Assembly: GCA_964453035.1 (NCBI GenBank)
Contig: CAYVOX010000063.1
Span: forward strand, 1 to 16,697
Reading direction: 5' to 3'
Source: CAYVOX01 sp964453035
GTDB taxonomy: Bacteria; Chloroflexota; Anaerolineae; Anaerolineales; Anaerolineaceae
DNA: 16,697 nucleotides
Below the pieces are notes generated by a model. The model made no database searches. It had not been told where the DNA came from and saw only the letters and a program-made list of their open reading frames with translations. Positions within the stretch are counted from its first letter, which is position 1, and every line of letters starts with the position of its first letter. Made by a program: the position numbers and the translations under genes. Below, piece after piece: positions 1 through 7,296 of this stretch.

Positions 1-30
1 AAGCCTCAGGATGACAAACTGTCAGGTCGC
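1..30 (+). repeat. Partial copy of dispersed palindromic repeat (family A), cut by window start
   Basis: The first 30 bases are identical to the right end of the full copy at 6332-6453 (bases 6424-6453). They include the terminal arm CTCAGGATGACAA and the adjoining GTCAGGTCGC. The following TAG is also shared with the inverted copy at the right edge of the window. The rest of this copy lies outside the window. Confidence 0.85.
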
Positions 31-73
31 TAGCTGAATTTTGATCTAAATATTTAATGGAAAGGAAATAACC

Positions 74-754
74 ATGGCTAAGAAGAAGCAACCCGTTAAA
101 ACCGCTCAGAAGTTCGACCGCCGCCTGGTGATTGGTGGGGTTATCTTGCTGCTGTTGATTGTGATTGGCGCGGCTGTGCTCCTCTCGCAGAAACCCGCCG
201 CGCCGGCAACCTCCGCGGCGCAACCCACGCCAAAGCTGGTTGGCACGCGGCAGTACGCCTCAGCGCCGCCGATGCTGATTGACACCAGCAAGCAATACAC
301 CGCCACGGTGAAGATGGCTAAAGGCGGCGAGTTCGTCATCACGCTGTATGCCAGCAAAGCGCCCATCACGGTCAACAGTTTTGTGTTCCTGGCGCGCCAG
401 GGATACTTCGACGGGGTGACTTTCCACCGCGTGCTGGAGGGTTTCATGGCGCAGGGCGGCGACCCGACGGGCACAGGCGGGGGCGGCCCGGGGTATAAGT
501 TTATTAATGAAGATAGCGACCTGAAGTTTGATAAAGCCGGCGTGGTGGCAATGGCCAATGCGGGCAAAAACACCAACGGCAGCCAGTTCTTCATCACTTT
601 TGGCCCTACCCCAACGCTTAACGGCGGCTACACCATTTTTGGCCAGGTCACCAGAGGGATGGAGGTGGTCAACGCTATCACCCGGCGCGACCCGGATAAA
701 AAGCCCGCCTTCACAGGGGATGTGATCCAGAGCATCACCATCACGGAGCAGTAG
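74..754 (+). CDS. Membrane-anchored cyclophilin-type peptidyl-prolyl cis-trans isomerase
   Basis: This 226-aa protein should catalyse cis-trans isomerisation of Xaa-Pro bonds in proteins outside the cytoplasmic membrane. Residues 1-17 are basic (MAKKKQPVK...), 18-38 form one hydrophobic anchor with no lipobox or clear cleavage site, and about 40-70 are an Ala/Pro/Thr linker. The cyclophilin domain runs from about 74 to 225. It has the active-site FHR (117-119), the MAQGGDP segment (Gln127), a MANAGKNTNGSQFFIT block ending near 175, and LNGGYTIFGQV near 182-192. The ATG follows an AAAGGAAA ribosome site by 6 nt. The gene stands alone, preceded by a repeat remnant and followed by a hairpin shared with the convergent antiporter. 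The family call is secure; the substrates are unknown. Confidence 0.95.
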   Translation: MAKKKQPVKTAQKFDRRLVIGGVILLLLIVIGAAVLLSQKPAAPATSAAQPTPKLVGTRQYASAPPMLIDTSKQYTATVKMAKGGEFVITLYASKAPITVNSFVFLARQGYFDGVTFHRVLEGFMAQGGDPTGTGGGGPGYKFINEDSDLKFDKAGVVAMANAGKNTNGSQFFITFGPTPTLNGGYTIFGQVTRGMEVVNAITRRDPDKKPAFTGDVIQSITITEQ

Positions 755-765
755 GTAAAATCAAG

Positions 766-801
766 AGGGGCTGTCCAAAATGGACTTTTTGGACAGCCCC
801 T
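766..801. terminator. Perfect 15-bp hairpin between convergent genes, probable bidirectional terminator
   Basis: The arms AGGGGCTGTCCAAAA (766-780) and TTTTGGACAGCCCCT (787-801) are exact reverse complements with a 6-nt loop. The hairpin lies between the cyclophilin stop (754) and the antiporter stop (847). The T-run is inside the 3' arm instead of after it, so it is not a textbook intrinsic terminator, but position and symmetry suit a bidirectional one. The GGCTGTYYAAAA arm recurs in the hairpin at 7814-7950. Confidence 0.7.
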
Positions 802-846
802 TAATAACGCGGGGGGCGGGATGTCCATCTGGCGCAATGCGGAGGG

Positions 847-2310
847 TTAGAGAGGGGTTTCCAGCAGGCGGGTGACCTGGGCGTGGATCTCTTCGCTGGC
901 AAGGCCCAGGATTTTATCGCCCCTTTGCAGCACCACGCTGCCGTTGGGCAGGATGAACTCTTTATCCCTGGCGATGAGCACAATCAGGTATTCCCCTGGC
1001 AGGCCAAGCTGGTAAACGGCCTTGCCAATCACGGCTGAATGCTCCGGCACCACGCTCTCCTTGAGCTGCCCTTTCCATTCTGTGCCGTCCACAAATTCGA
1101 TGGGGTAATCGGTCACTTCCCGGGGGGGACAATCCACCTTGAGCTTTCTGGCAGCAAACGGCAGGCTGGTGCCCTGCAGCAGCACCGAGGTGACCACCAC
1201 AAAAAAGACCACGTTGAAAATCATGTCTGAATCGGGCAGGCCCATGATGCGCGGGTAGGTAGCCAGCACAATCGGCACGGCGCCGCGCAGCCCCACCCAT
1301 GAGATGAAGATTTTTTCTCGCAGGCGCATGCGCGAGAAGGCCAGCCCCACCATCACGCTCAGCGGGCGGGCTACCAGCATCAAAAACAGGGCCACTGCCA
1401 GCCCCGGCAGAAAAACGCTCACCAGGCGCGACGGAAAAACGAGCAGGCCGAGGGTGAGAAACATCATGATTTGCATCAGCCAGGCGGTGCCGTCGTAAAA
1501 GCGCAGCAGGCTGCGTTTGTGGATAAAATCGGCCCGCGCGAGCATTAAGCCAGCCAGGTACACTGCCAGGAAGCCGCTGCCGCCCAGCAGGTTGGTGGCG
1601 CCGTACGTCAGGAAGACGAGCCCGAGGGTGATGACCGGGTATAACCCGGCATAGCCCAGCTTGAGGCGGTTGATGAGCAGCAGGATGAGCCGGCCCGCCC
1701 CCCAGCCGGTGACCGCGCCAATCAGCAGGTATTGAAAGAAAAGCAGCACCAGGCTGGCGAGCGACCGTTCCGGTTGCAGGAGCAATTGCGCCAGTCCCAC
1801 GGTCAAAAATACGGCCATCGGGTCGTTGCTGCCCGATTCCAGCTCCAGGAGCGGCTTGATGCCAGGCTTGAGGTGGATGCCTTTGGCGCGCAGGATAGCG
1901 AAAACGGCGGCTGCATCGGTTGAGGAGATGATGGCTCCCAGCAGCGCGCCTTCCAGCAGGCTGACGTTGAGCACCAGGTGGGCAAACACCCCCACGATGA
2001 CGGCCGTCAGCAGCACGCCCAGGGTTGCCAGGGTGATGGCTTCAACCGCCGCTGTTTTAACGCTCTTCCAGGAGGTATCCAGCCCGCCTGAGAACAGGAT
2101 GACCACCAGGGCAATCACGCCGAGGTACTGGGCCAGTTCGGGGTCGTCAAAGTAGATGCCGCCGATACCCTCTGAGCCGGCGAGCATGCCGATGGCCAGG
2201 AAGAGGAGCAGCGCGGGCACGCCGAACCGGTCGGAGATTTTACTGGCGATGACGCTGAGCACGAGCAAAATGGCGGCTGCCACCAGGTAAACTTCGATCG
2301 TGATGGGCAT
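847..2310 (-). CDS. nhaP2: CPA1-family cation/proton antiporter with C-terminal RCK_C (TrkA_C) domain, NhaP2/CvrA-like
   Basis: This 487-aa integral membrane protein probably exchanges K+ (or Na+) for H+. The first ~390 residues are strongly hydrophobic with roughly a dozen helices. They carry the exchanger motifs SSTDAAAVFAIL (129-140), the ion-site block LESGSNDPMAVF (157-168, with the conserved Asn-Asp pair), GSGFLAVYLAGL (244-255) and SWVGLRGAVPIVLA (337-350). Residues about 415-485 form a soluble RCK_C-type regulatory domain (VVPEHSAVIGKAVYQLGLPG), as in NhaP2/CvrA. The frame stays open upstream to 2457, but that would run 68 nt into rsgA and add a non-membrane tail, so ATG 2310 is preferred. 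It has no good Shine-Dalgarno and sits 6 nt after a TATAAT box. It follows rsgA by 79 nt. The family is clear; K+ versus Na+ cannot be read from sequence. Confidence 0.9.
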   Translation of the reverse strand: MPITIEVYLVAAAILLVLSVIASKISDRFGVPALLLFLAIGMLAGSEGIGGIYFDDPELAQYLGVIALVVILFSGGLDTSWKSVKTAAVEAITLATLGVLLTAVIVGVFAHLVLNVSLLEGALLGAIISSTDAAAVFAILRAKGIHLKPGIKPLLELESGSNDPMAVFLTVGLAQLLLQPERSLASLVLLFFQYLLIGAVTGWGAGRLILLLINRLKLGYAGLYPVITLGLVFLTYGATNLLGGSGFLAVYLAGLMLARADFIHKRSLLRFYDGTAWLMQIMMFLTLGLLVFPSRLVSVFLPGLAVALFLMLVARPLSVMVGLAFSRMRLREKIFISWVGLRGAVPIVLATYPRIMGLPDSDMIFNVVFFVVVTSVLLQGTSLPFAARKLKVDCPPREVTDYPIEFVDGTEWKGQLKESVVPEHSAVIGKAVYQLGLPGEYLIVLIARDKEFILPNGSVVLQRGDKILGLASEEIHAQVTRLLETPL

Positions 2311-2316
2311 AAACCA

Positions 2317-2322
2317 ATTATA
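2317..2322 (-). promoter_or_regulatory. TATAAT -10 box for the antiporter gene, leaderless arrangement
   Basis: On the minus strand TATAAT is followed by TGGTTT and then the ATG at 2310. Transcription normally starts 6-7 nt after a -10 box, so the mRNA would begin at or next to the start codon. No clear -35 or TG extension is visible, which lowers confidence. Confidence 0.45.
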
Positions 2323-2389
2323 GTGATTTTCCGGTGATGGGCGGTGGTTCTGGTTGAATTTGTGGGAACCCGCAGCAGGTAGGGTTGTT

Positions 2390-3304
2390 CTAAAACTCCC
2401 CGGCGCGCAAACGAAGGTATGAGTCATACCGGCGGGGATCGACCTCGCCCGCCTCAACCGCCCGCCGCACAGCGCAGCCGGGCTCGTTCTGGTGCGAACA
2501 ATCGTTAAACTGGCAGTGCATCACCAGGGGGCGCAACTCGGGGAAGTAGCCGTCCAACTCCTCCGGCTGGATATCCCACAGCGCCAGGGCGCGCAGGCCG
2601 GGCAGGTCGGTCACAAAACCGCCGCCGTTGAGCGCGAACATCTCGCGCACCACGGTGGTGTGACGACCTTTGCTGGTGGCATCGCTGATTTCCCTCACCG
2701 CCAGGCCCAGCTCCGGCTGGATGGCGTTGAGCAGCGAGGATTTGCCCACCCCGGAGGGGCCTGCCAGGCCGCTCACCCTGCCCTGCAGGGCGGCGCGCAG
2801 TTCTTCCAGGCCAATTTTTTGCTTCACGGAGGTGTAAATCACCGGGTAGTTGAGCGGCTCGTACAATCCAAACAGGGCGCGGGCCTGCGCCATCCCCACC
2901 AGGTCCACCTTGTTAGCGACGATGAGCGCGGGGATGCCCTGTTTTTCGCAGATGACCAGGAAGCGGTCGAGCATGCGCGTGTGGGGCTGGGGGTCGGCGC
3001 AGGCAAACACCAGCATCACCTGGTCAGGATTGGAGAGCAGCACCTGCTGGTATTCGCCGCGCGGGGTGGGGTCCATGCGCACCAGGGCGCGCTCGCGTGG
3101 GAAGATGGCTTCAATCACACCGGTGCCCTCGGGCAGGCGGCTGATTTGCACCCGGTCACCCACGGCGAGGGTATCCGCGCGGACGGTGTTGCGTTTAAGC
3201 CGCCCGCGCAGCCCGCACATCACCACGCCAGCCGCGGTGTGCACGGTGTAAAAGCCCGACTGCAGGCGGATGACCCGGCCGTCTTCCCAGGCGGCTTTGC
3301 TCAT
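2390..3304 (-). CDS. rsgA: Ribosome small-subunit-dependent GTPase A (RsgA/YjeQ)
   Basis: This 304-aa circularly permuted GTPase acts in late maturation of the 30S ribosomal subunit. An OB-fold region (about 8-75) comes first. The GTPase motifs follow in permuted order: G4 NKVD (131-134), G5-like TSVKQ (159-163), P-loop GPSGVGKS (182-189), a switch-I block GRHTTVVRE, and G3 DLPG (233-236). The C-terminal zinc motif CQFNDCSHQNEPGC supplies Cys264, Cys269, His271 and Cys277. Length is normal for the family. The frame continues upstream to 3361, but ATG 3304 forms an ATGA overlap with the stop of the upstream PBP gene and matches the usual N-terminus. This 4-nt overlap implies translational coupling. 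Confidence 0.96.
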   Translation of the reverse strand: MSKAAWEDGRVIRLQSGFYTVHTAAGVVMCGLRGRLKRNTVRADTLAVGDRVQISRLPEGTGVIEAIFPRERALVRMDPTPRGEYQQVLLSNPDQVMLVFACADPQPHTRMLDRFLVICEKQGIPALIVANKVDLVGMAQARALFGLYEPLNYPVIYTSVKQKIGLEELRAALQGRVSGLAGPSGVGKSSLLNAIQPELGLAVREISDATSKGRHTTVVREMFALNGGGFVTDLPGLRALALWDIQPEELDGYFPELRPLVMHCQFNDCSHQNEPGCAVRRAVEAGEVDPRRYDSYLRLRAGEF

Positions 3305-5502
3305 GGTTTTTTGGTGGCGGTGGGGGCCGGGGTGCGCGTGACGTAGTAGGTGGATTCCCACCAGTAGAGCGCGCTGGGGCGGCCGTAGAAGTAATTTTCA
3401 ACCACGCGGCGGAAGATGGGCCCGGAAATTTCGGAACCCTCGCCTGCGTTTTCGGTCAGCACCACCATGGCGATATCGGGCTTATCGGCGCGCCCGGCGT
3501 AGGTGTAACCGGCAAACCAGGCGTGCGAGTTGCCAAAGGGGTTGGTGGCAGTGCCGGTCTTGCCGGCTACGGGCACGCCCAGCCCGGTGAAAATGCTCCA
3601 GCCGGTGCCGCGGCGGTTCTCCACCACGCTGCGCATGGCGGCCTGGATAGCTGCCAGGTTCTCCGGTTTGAGCGGCAGGGTGCCATTGACCTCCGGCTTA
3701 AACGTCTGGCTGGCGACTCCATCCAGGTTGGCCATTTTTTCCACCACCTGCGGGCGGTAGAGCGTGCCGCCGTTGCCCACCGCTGCAATGAACGTGGCCA
3801 CCTGCAGCGGCGTGGCAAGCACTGCGCCCTGTCCAAACACCACCTGGACGGCAGCGCGCTCGTTTTCGGGGATCAGATTCTGGCCGTCTTCCTCGGCCAC
3901 CTGCCCGATGCCGGTGGCTTTGCCCAGCCCAAAGGCGGCTGCCATCTTGGTGACGGTATCGTTGGCCGAGCGTCGGTAGAGATCCAGGCCGACGTGGTAG
4001 AAGTAGGTGTTGCAGGAGCGCATCAGCGCTTCTGAGAGGGTCAATTCGCCGCTGGCGGGCACCTGTTTTTCGTAGGTCCAGTCGTAGAGGGTGACGCCGG
4101 GCAGCTCGGTGAAGGTGTAGCCGCAGTTGTATTTGGTCTCGGGGGTGTAGAGGCCGGTTTCGAGCGCGGCGGCCATGGTGATAATCTTAAAGATGGAGCC
4201 CATCGGGTAGAGGCCCTGTGTGGCGCGGTTGAGCAGCGGCTTGCGCGTGTCGGCTACCAGGTCCTGCACCTGGGCGAAGGAATTGAAACTGGTGGGTTCG
4301 AAGGCGTTGGGGTCAAAACCCGGCGTGGAGACCATCGCCAGCACGCGCCCGGTATCGCGTTCCAGCACCACAATGGCCCCTCTAAAGCCTTCGATGGCTT
4401 TTTGCGCGGCGATTTGCAGATTTTTATCCAGCGTGGTGGTGATGGATTGCGAGGGGGCGGAATCGACCTGGGCCAGGCGGGTGATGATGGAGCCGTTTGG
4501 GTCCACCACGTACAGGCTGGCGCCGCGCTGCCCGGCAAGCTGGTTTTCAGCCCACTTTTCCAGGCCAGACATGCCCACTTTTTCATCGCCGCGGTAGCCG
4601 TTGCGGCGGTACTCGGTCAGCGCTTCCCTGGGGATGGCCTGCACATAACCGACCACGTGGGGGGCTACGCCGCCGTTGTAGTAAAAGCGGCCTTTGTAGT
4701 CCACCACCTGCAGGCCGGGCAGGTTGTTGAGGATGCTGCCGCGAGCATCCACCTGCTGCTTGGGGGCTTCGCCAATCGGCACGTAGCTGGAGGGGACGGC
4801 GTTCTCGTACATGGCCTTGATCCACTGCTGCGGCTTGCCGGTCAATTCGGCCAGTTCAGCAAGCAGGCGTTTTTCGGTGCCTTCGGTGATTTGCCCGGGG
4901 ATGACGCCGATGGCGTAGGCTTCGGACTGGGTGACCAGTTCCAACCCCTGGCGGTCGTAGATATCGCCGCGGGTGGGGATTTTGTAATCAAGGGTGAGGC
5001 GGTTGCCGCCCTTGAGTTCGGGCATGATGAGGCCGTCATCCCACTGCACCTTCCAGGAGCCGTCTTCCATGCTTAATGTCATGGCGGTTTCGCGTTTGAT
5101 GATGCCCGCCAGGGTGGTGTTGAAGGTGAGGCGGTAAGCCACGTTGGCGGTGCGAGGGCTGTTGACCAGGGAAGAAAGCACCTCGTACTCCAGCTTTTTG
5201 AGGGTGAGGTTGTAGGAGATATCCAGGAAGCGGGCTTCGAATTTTTCGCGGGTGATGGCGTCGCGGCTGACGCGGGTGAGGGAATCGTACATCTGGTTGT
5301 AATCTTCAATCACCCAGCTTTGCAAAAAGGCGCGCGCCACCGGGGTGGGATCGGGCGAAGAGGTGGTTTGCACCAGCGGGTCGCGCAGGGTGGGGGTGCC
5401 GCCGGCGAGGGGTGTAGCGGTGGGGCTGCCGGGCAATGTGGGTGTGCAGGCGGTCAGAACCAGGATGAGCAGCAAAAGCGTGTTGAAAATGATGCGTTTC
5501 AA
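3301..5502 (-). CDS. Lipoprotein class B penicillin-binding protein (MecA_N-type transpeptidase)
   Basis: This 733-aa D,D-transpeptidase should cross-link peptidoglycan outside the membrane. It starts with a lipoprotein signal, LLLLLILVLTAC, with Cys19 as the lipid anchor, followed by a Thr/Pro linker. Residues about 53-160 look like the NTF2-like MecA_N domain, about 170-350 the PBP dimerisation domain (starting at TRGDIYDRQG), and about 370-705 the transpeptidase domain. All three active-site motifs are intact: SIFK (436-439, nucleophile Ser436), SCN (496-498) and KTGTA (648-652). There is no transglycosylase domain. The start is TTG at 5502, with GGAGG 8 nt upstream. It lies 32 nt after maf and overlaps rsgA by 4 nt. 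The domain order resembles B. subtilis PbpC and MecA/PBP2a, but nothing here shows drug resistance, and a housekeeping role is more likely. Confidence 0.93.
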   Translation of the reverse strand: MKRIIFNTLLLLILVLTACTPTLPGSPTATPLAGGTPTLRDPLVQTTSSPDPTPVARAFLQSWVIEDYNQMYDSLTRVSRDAITREKFEARFLDISYNLTLKKLEYEVLSSLVNSPRTANVAYRLTFNTTLAGIIKRETAMTLSMEDGSWKVQWDDGLIMPELKGGNRLTLDYKIPTRGDIYDRQGLELVTQSEAYAIGVIPGQITEGTEKRLLAELAELTGKPQQWIKAMYENAVPSSYVPIGEAPKQQVDARGSILNNLPGLQVVDYKGRFYYNGGVAPHVVGYVQAIPREALTEYRRNGYRGDEKVGMSGLEKWAENQLAGQRGASLYVVDPNGSIITRLAQVDSAPSQSITTTLDKNLQIAAQKAIEGFRGAIVVLERDTGRVLAMVSTPGFDPNAFEPTSFNSFAQVQDLVADTRKPLLNRATQGLYPMGSIFKIITMAAALETGLYTPETKYNCGYTFTELPGVTLYDWTYEKQVPASGELTLSEALMRSCNTYFYHVGLDLYRRSANDTVTKMAAAFGLGKATGIGQVAEEDGQNLIPENERAAVQVVFGQGAVLATPLQVATFIAAVGNGGTLYRPQVVEKMANLDGVASQTFKPEVNGTLPLKPENLAAIQAAMRSVVENRRGTGWSIFTGLGVPVAGKTGTATNPFGNSHAWFAGYTYAGRADKPDIAMVVLTENAGEGSEISGPIFRRVVENYFYGRPSALYWWESTYYVTRTPAPTATKKP

Positions 5503-5534
5503 GCCAAAATCCTCCAGGTCTTGCGACCGGTCTT

Positions 5535-6203
5535 TTAGCCCACGTCCTCGCCACGCAGAACGGCGGCGGAGATGGGGCAGGCATAAGCGTAGAATTGCTG
5601 GCAGGCGCGCGGCACGTCGGTGGGAGGGTCAAAACCCAGCTCGCGCAGCACGCGCAGCAAGTGGCAGAGCGGCAGGCCGGTGACGCTGGCAAAGCAGCCG
5701 GAAAAGCCCTGCACGGGGTGAAACTCGGCACTCTGGATGGCGTAGGCGCCAGCTTTATCCAGCGGGTCGCCGGAGGCGATGTAGACCTCCAGCTCGCCAT
5801 CGTTGTAGGGGCGCATCTGCACCGAGGAGATGCACACCTCGGCGCGCAGGCTGTGGGCGCAATCGGCGCTGACAGCCACCGCGCTGAGCACCTGGTGGGC
5901 GCGCCCGCGCAGTTGAAGCAGCATGCGGCGGGCATCGGCGGGGCTTTCGGGCTTGCCCAGCAGCTCGGGGCCGTCGGCTACGGTGGTATCGGCGGCGATG
6001 ATAAGCGCGCCGGGGGGGCACTGCCCGGCTGCCGCGCGGCACTTGGCCTGGGCCAGGCGCAGCACGTAGGCCGCGGGCTGTTCACCCGGCAGGGGGGTTT
6101 CATCCACACCGGTGACGTGCGTGCTGTGCGGCCAGCCCAGCCAGGCAATCATTTGCCGCCGGCGGGGCGAGTTGGAAGCGAGAATGAGATGCGGCGCGGG
6201 CAT
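5535..6203 (-). CDS. maf: Maf family nucleoside triphosphate pyrophosphatase
   Basis: This 222-aa protein belongs to the Maf/HAM1-like house-cleaning enzymes, which hydrolyse non-canonical or modified NTPs to NMP plus pyrophosphate and are linked to septum formation. The signature is LILASNSPRRRQMIAWLG (6-23), with the SNSPRR phosphate-binding loop. Further blocks are LIIAADTTV (68-75, conserved acidic Asp), GKP (83-85), ASGDPLDKAGAYAIQ and GFSGCFASVTGLPL. A C-terminal tail of about 30 residues with several Cys is longer than usual. ATG 6203 is chosen because the family alignment begins there. The 74 codons upstream run through a palindromic repeat and look non-coding. No Shine-Dalgarno precedes it, and a TACAAT box lies 9 nt upstream. 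It is the first gene of the maf-pbp-rsgA-antiporter run. Confidence 0.93.
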   Translation of the reverse strand: MPAPHLILASNSPRRRQMIAWLGWPHSTHVTGVDETPLPGEQPAAYVLRLAQAKCRAAAGQCPPGALIIAADTTVADGPELLGKPESPADARRMLLQLRGRAHQVLSAVAVSADCAHSLRAEVCISSVQMRPYNDGELEVYIASGDPLDKAGAYAIQSAEFHPVQGFSGCFASVTGLPLCHLLRVLRELGFDPPTDVPRACQQFYAYACPISAAVLRGEDVG

Positions 6204-6212
6204 ACTGCATAG

Positions 6213-6218
6213 ATTGTA
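6213..6218 (-). promoter_or_regulatory. TACAAT -10 box upstream of maf
   Basis: On the minus strand TACAAT is followed by nine bases (CTATGCAGT) and then ATG. The predicted leader would be only about 2-3 nt. No -35 match is obvious. Confidence 0.4.
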
Positions 6219-6331
6219 ACATAAGGGAAGGGGTGTGGACGCTCTGGCTGGAGTGGGCGCGCCCCGCAGAAATGACCGGCAATGTTTTTTCTGGCCACCT
6301 GACAGGTTCACGAATCTTAACAAGAGAAGGG

Positions 6332-6453
6332 TTGTCATTCTGAGCCTGAGCGCAGCGAAGGCGAAGAATCTGTTATTATGATGAAGCGCTTGAGGGCCGA
6401 ATATCGAGATCCTTCGGCTTTTCAAGCCTCAGGATGACAAACTGTCAGGTCGC
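6332..6453 (+). repeat. Full copy of dispersed palindromic repeat (family A), MITE-like
   Basis: The core 6332-6440 is bounded by imperfect inverted ends, TTGTCATTCTGAG (6332-6344) and CTCAGGATGACAA (6428-6440), which pair at 12 of 13 positions. Inside, GCGAAGGCGAAGAATCT and the reverse complement of GATCCTTCGGCTTTTC form an imperfect second stem. Bases 6441-6453 (ACTGTCAGGTCGC) are shared, nearly unchanged, with the copies at both window edges. The centre (about 6371-6400) diverges between copies. No reading frame of its own is visible; it resembles the short non-autonomous hairpin repeats common in environmental bacterial genomes. Confidence 0.85.
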
Positions 6454-6497
6454 CAGGTTTCTTTCCGCTTATTAATCTTATTCTAAACCTGGCTCGC

Positions 6498-6503
6498 TAC
6501 AAT
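6498..6503 (+). promoter_or_regulatory. Possible -10 box (TACAAT) for the TPR-lipoprotein pair
   Basis: GCTACAAT lies 52 nt before the ATG of the TPR gene and downstream of the repeat. No good -35 is found at 17 nt spacing, so this is a weak call. Confidence 0.3.
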
Positions 6504-6555
6504 AAAGACGGGGGATAATAACGAAGTTTACGCATCACTGACCGAGGAGGTGGAA

Positions 6556-7296
6556 ATGGGAGAAGAGCAATCCCCCCCGACCCGATTCGTGGGCGGCGGA
6601 ACCGGCAGCCCGGTTGCAAACATGGAAAAAACGCTGGTGGTGCATTTTGAGCGCAGTTGGGCAGTCTTCGAGGATGCCGCCCTGCACCTGGCGGTTTTCT
6701 ACAGCCACATCGGGCGGCAGGACGAGGCGATGGACCTGCTGCGCAGGTTGTTAGCCATCAACGACAACCCCGAGCGCAAGGCGGATTACCTGCTCAAGCT
6801 GGGGCAGATGATGGAGCAGAAGCAGGATTACCCTGGCGCGGTGGATTACTACCGGCAGGCCTTCTCGCTTGAGCCCGAGAACCCTGACACCTGGTACTGG
6901 ATCAACAACAACCTGGGCTTTTGCCTCAACACCCTGGGCGAGCACATCGAGGGCGAGGCGTTGTGCCGCACGGCCATCCAGATTGATGCGGAGCGGCAAA
7001 ACGCCTGGAAGAACCTGGGGATTGCCCTGGAGGGGCAGGGGCGGTACGCCGCGGCGGCGCAGGCGTACATCACCGCGGTGCACAAGAACCTCTCTGACCC
7101 GCGCGCCCTGCGTCACCTGGAGCAGCTGGTGGAAAATCACGGCGAGGCGACGCGGCAGCTCCCCGACCTGAACGCGCAGGTGGAAGCCTGCCGCGAGGCG
7201 GTGAACCAGGCGTTTAAAAAGCGGCAGGAGCGCCTGGAAGCGATGAAGAAGAGAGCCAGCGACCGCGCGCGCCGTTCCAAAGGGGAGCAGGCGTGA
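6556..7296 (+). CDS. Tetratricopeptide repeat protein
   Basis: This is a 246-aa soluble protein with no signal peptide or membrane segment. After about 35 poorly ordered residues come four TPR-like helical pairs: VFEDAALHLAVFYSHIGR and what follows, KADYLLKLGQMMEQKQDY and what follows, a divergent unit containing NLGFCLNTLGEH, and NAWKNLGIALEGQGRY and what follows. The last ~60 residues are charged and helical, ending in a Lys/Arg-rich tail. TPRs mediate protein-protein contacts, so it is likely a scaffold or adaptor; no partner is identifiable. ATG 6556 is chosen because GAGGAGG (6544-6550) sits 5 nt before it, whereas the GTG at 6550 overlaps that site. Its TGA overlaps the GTG start of the lipoprotein by 4 nt, so the two are probably made together. 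Confidence 0.85.
   Translation: MGEEQSPPTRFVGGGTGSPVANMEKTLVVHFERSWAVFEDAALHLAVFYSHIGRQDEAMDLLRRLLAINDNPERKADYLLKLGQMMEQKQDYPGAVDYYRQAFSLEPENPDTWYWINNNLGFCLNTLGEHIEGEALCRTAIQIDAERQNAWKNLGIALEGQGRYAAAAQAYITAVHKNLSDPRALRHLEQLVENHGEATRQLPDLNAQVEACREAVNQAFKKRQERLEAMKKRASDRARRSKGEQA

Larger units (their letters stand above)
6204..6555. other. 352-nt divergent intergenic region between maf and the TPR gene
   Basis: It holds the maf -10 box at its left end, unassigned sequence to about 6331, a full repeat copy (6332-6453), and the probable promoter and ribosome site of the TPR gene at its right end. I find no convincing small gene in it. Confidence 0.6.

Noticed and set aside
2311..2457. 49-codon N-terminal extension of the antiporter
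   Set aside because: It overlaps the rsgA 3' end by 68 nt, is not hydrophobic, and the family alignment starts at MPITIEV. A -10 box also lies directly before ATG 2310.
2492..3346. 284-codon plus-strand frame opposite rsgA
   Set aside because: RsgA on the minus strand has all GTPase and zinc motifs; the plus frame has no recognisable features and a shadow-like His/Gln/Ala composition.
3301..5502. PBP as a mecA-type resistance gene
   Set aside because: Domain order resembles MecA, but it sits in a housekeeping run without mobile or regulatory genes, and many Gram-positive and Chloroflexota PBPs share this layout.
6204..6425. Upstream extension of maf to 6425
   Set aside because: The added 74 codons read through part of the palindromic repeat and do not match Maf; the family begins at MPAPHLILASNSPRR.
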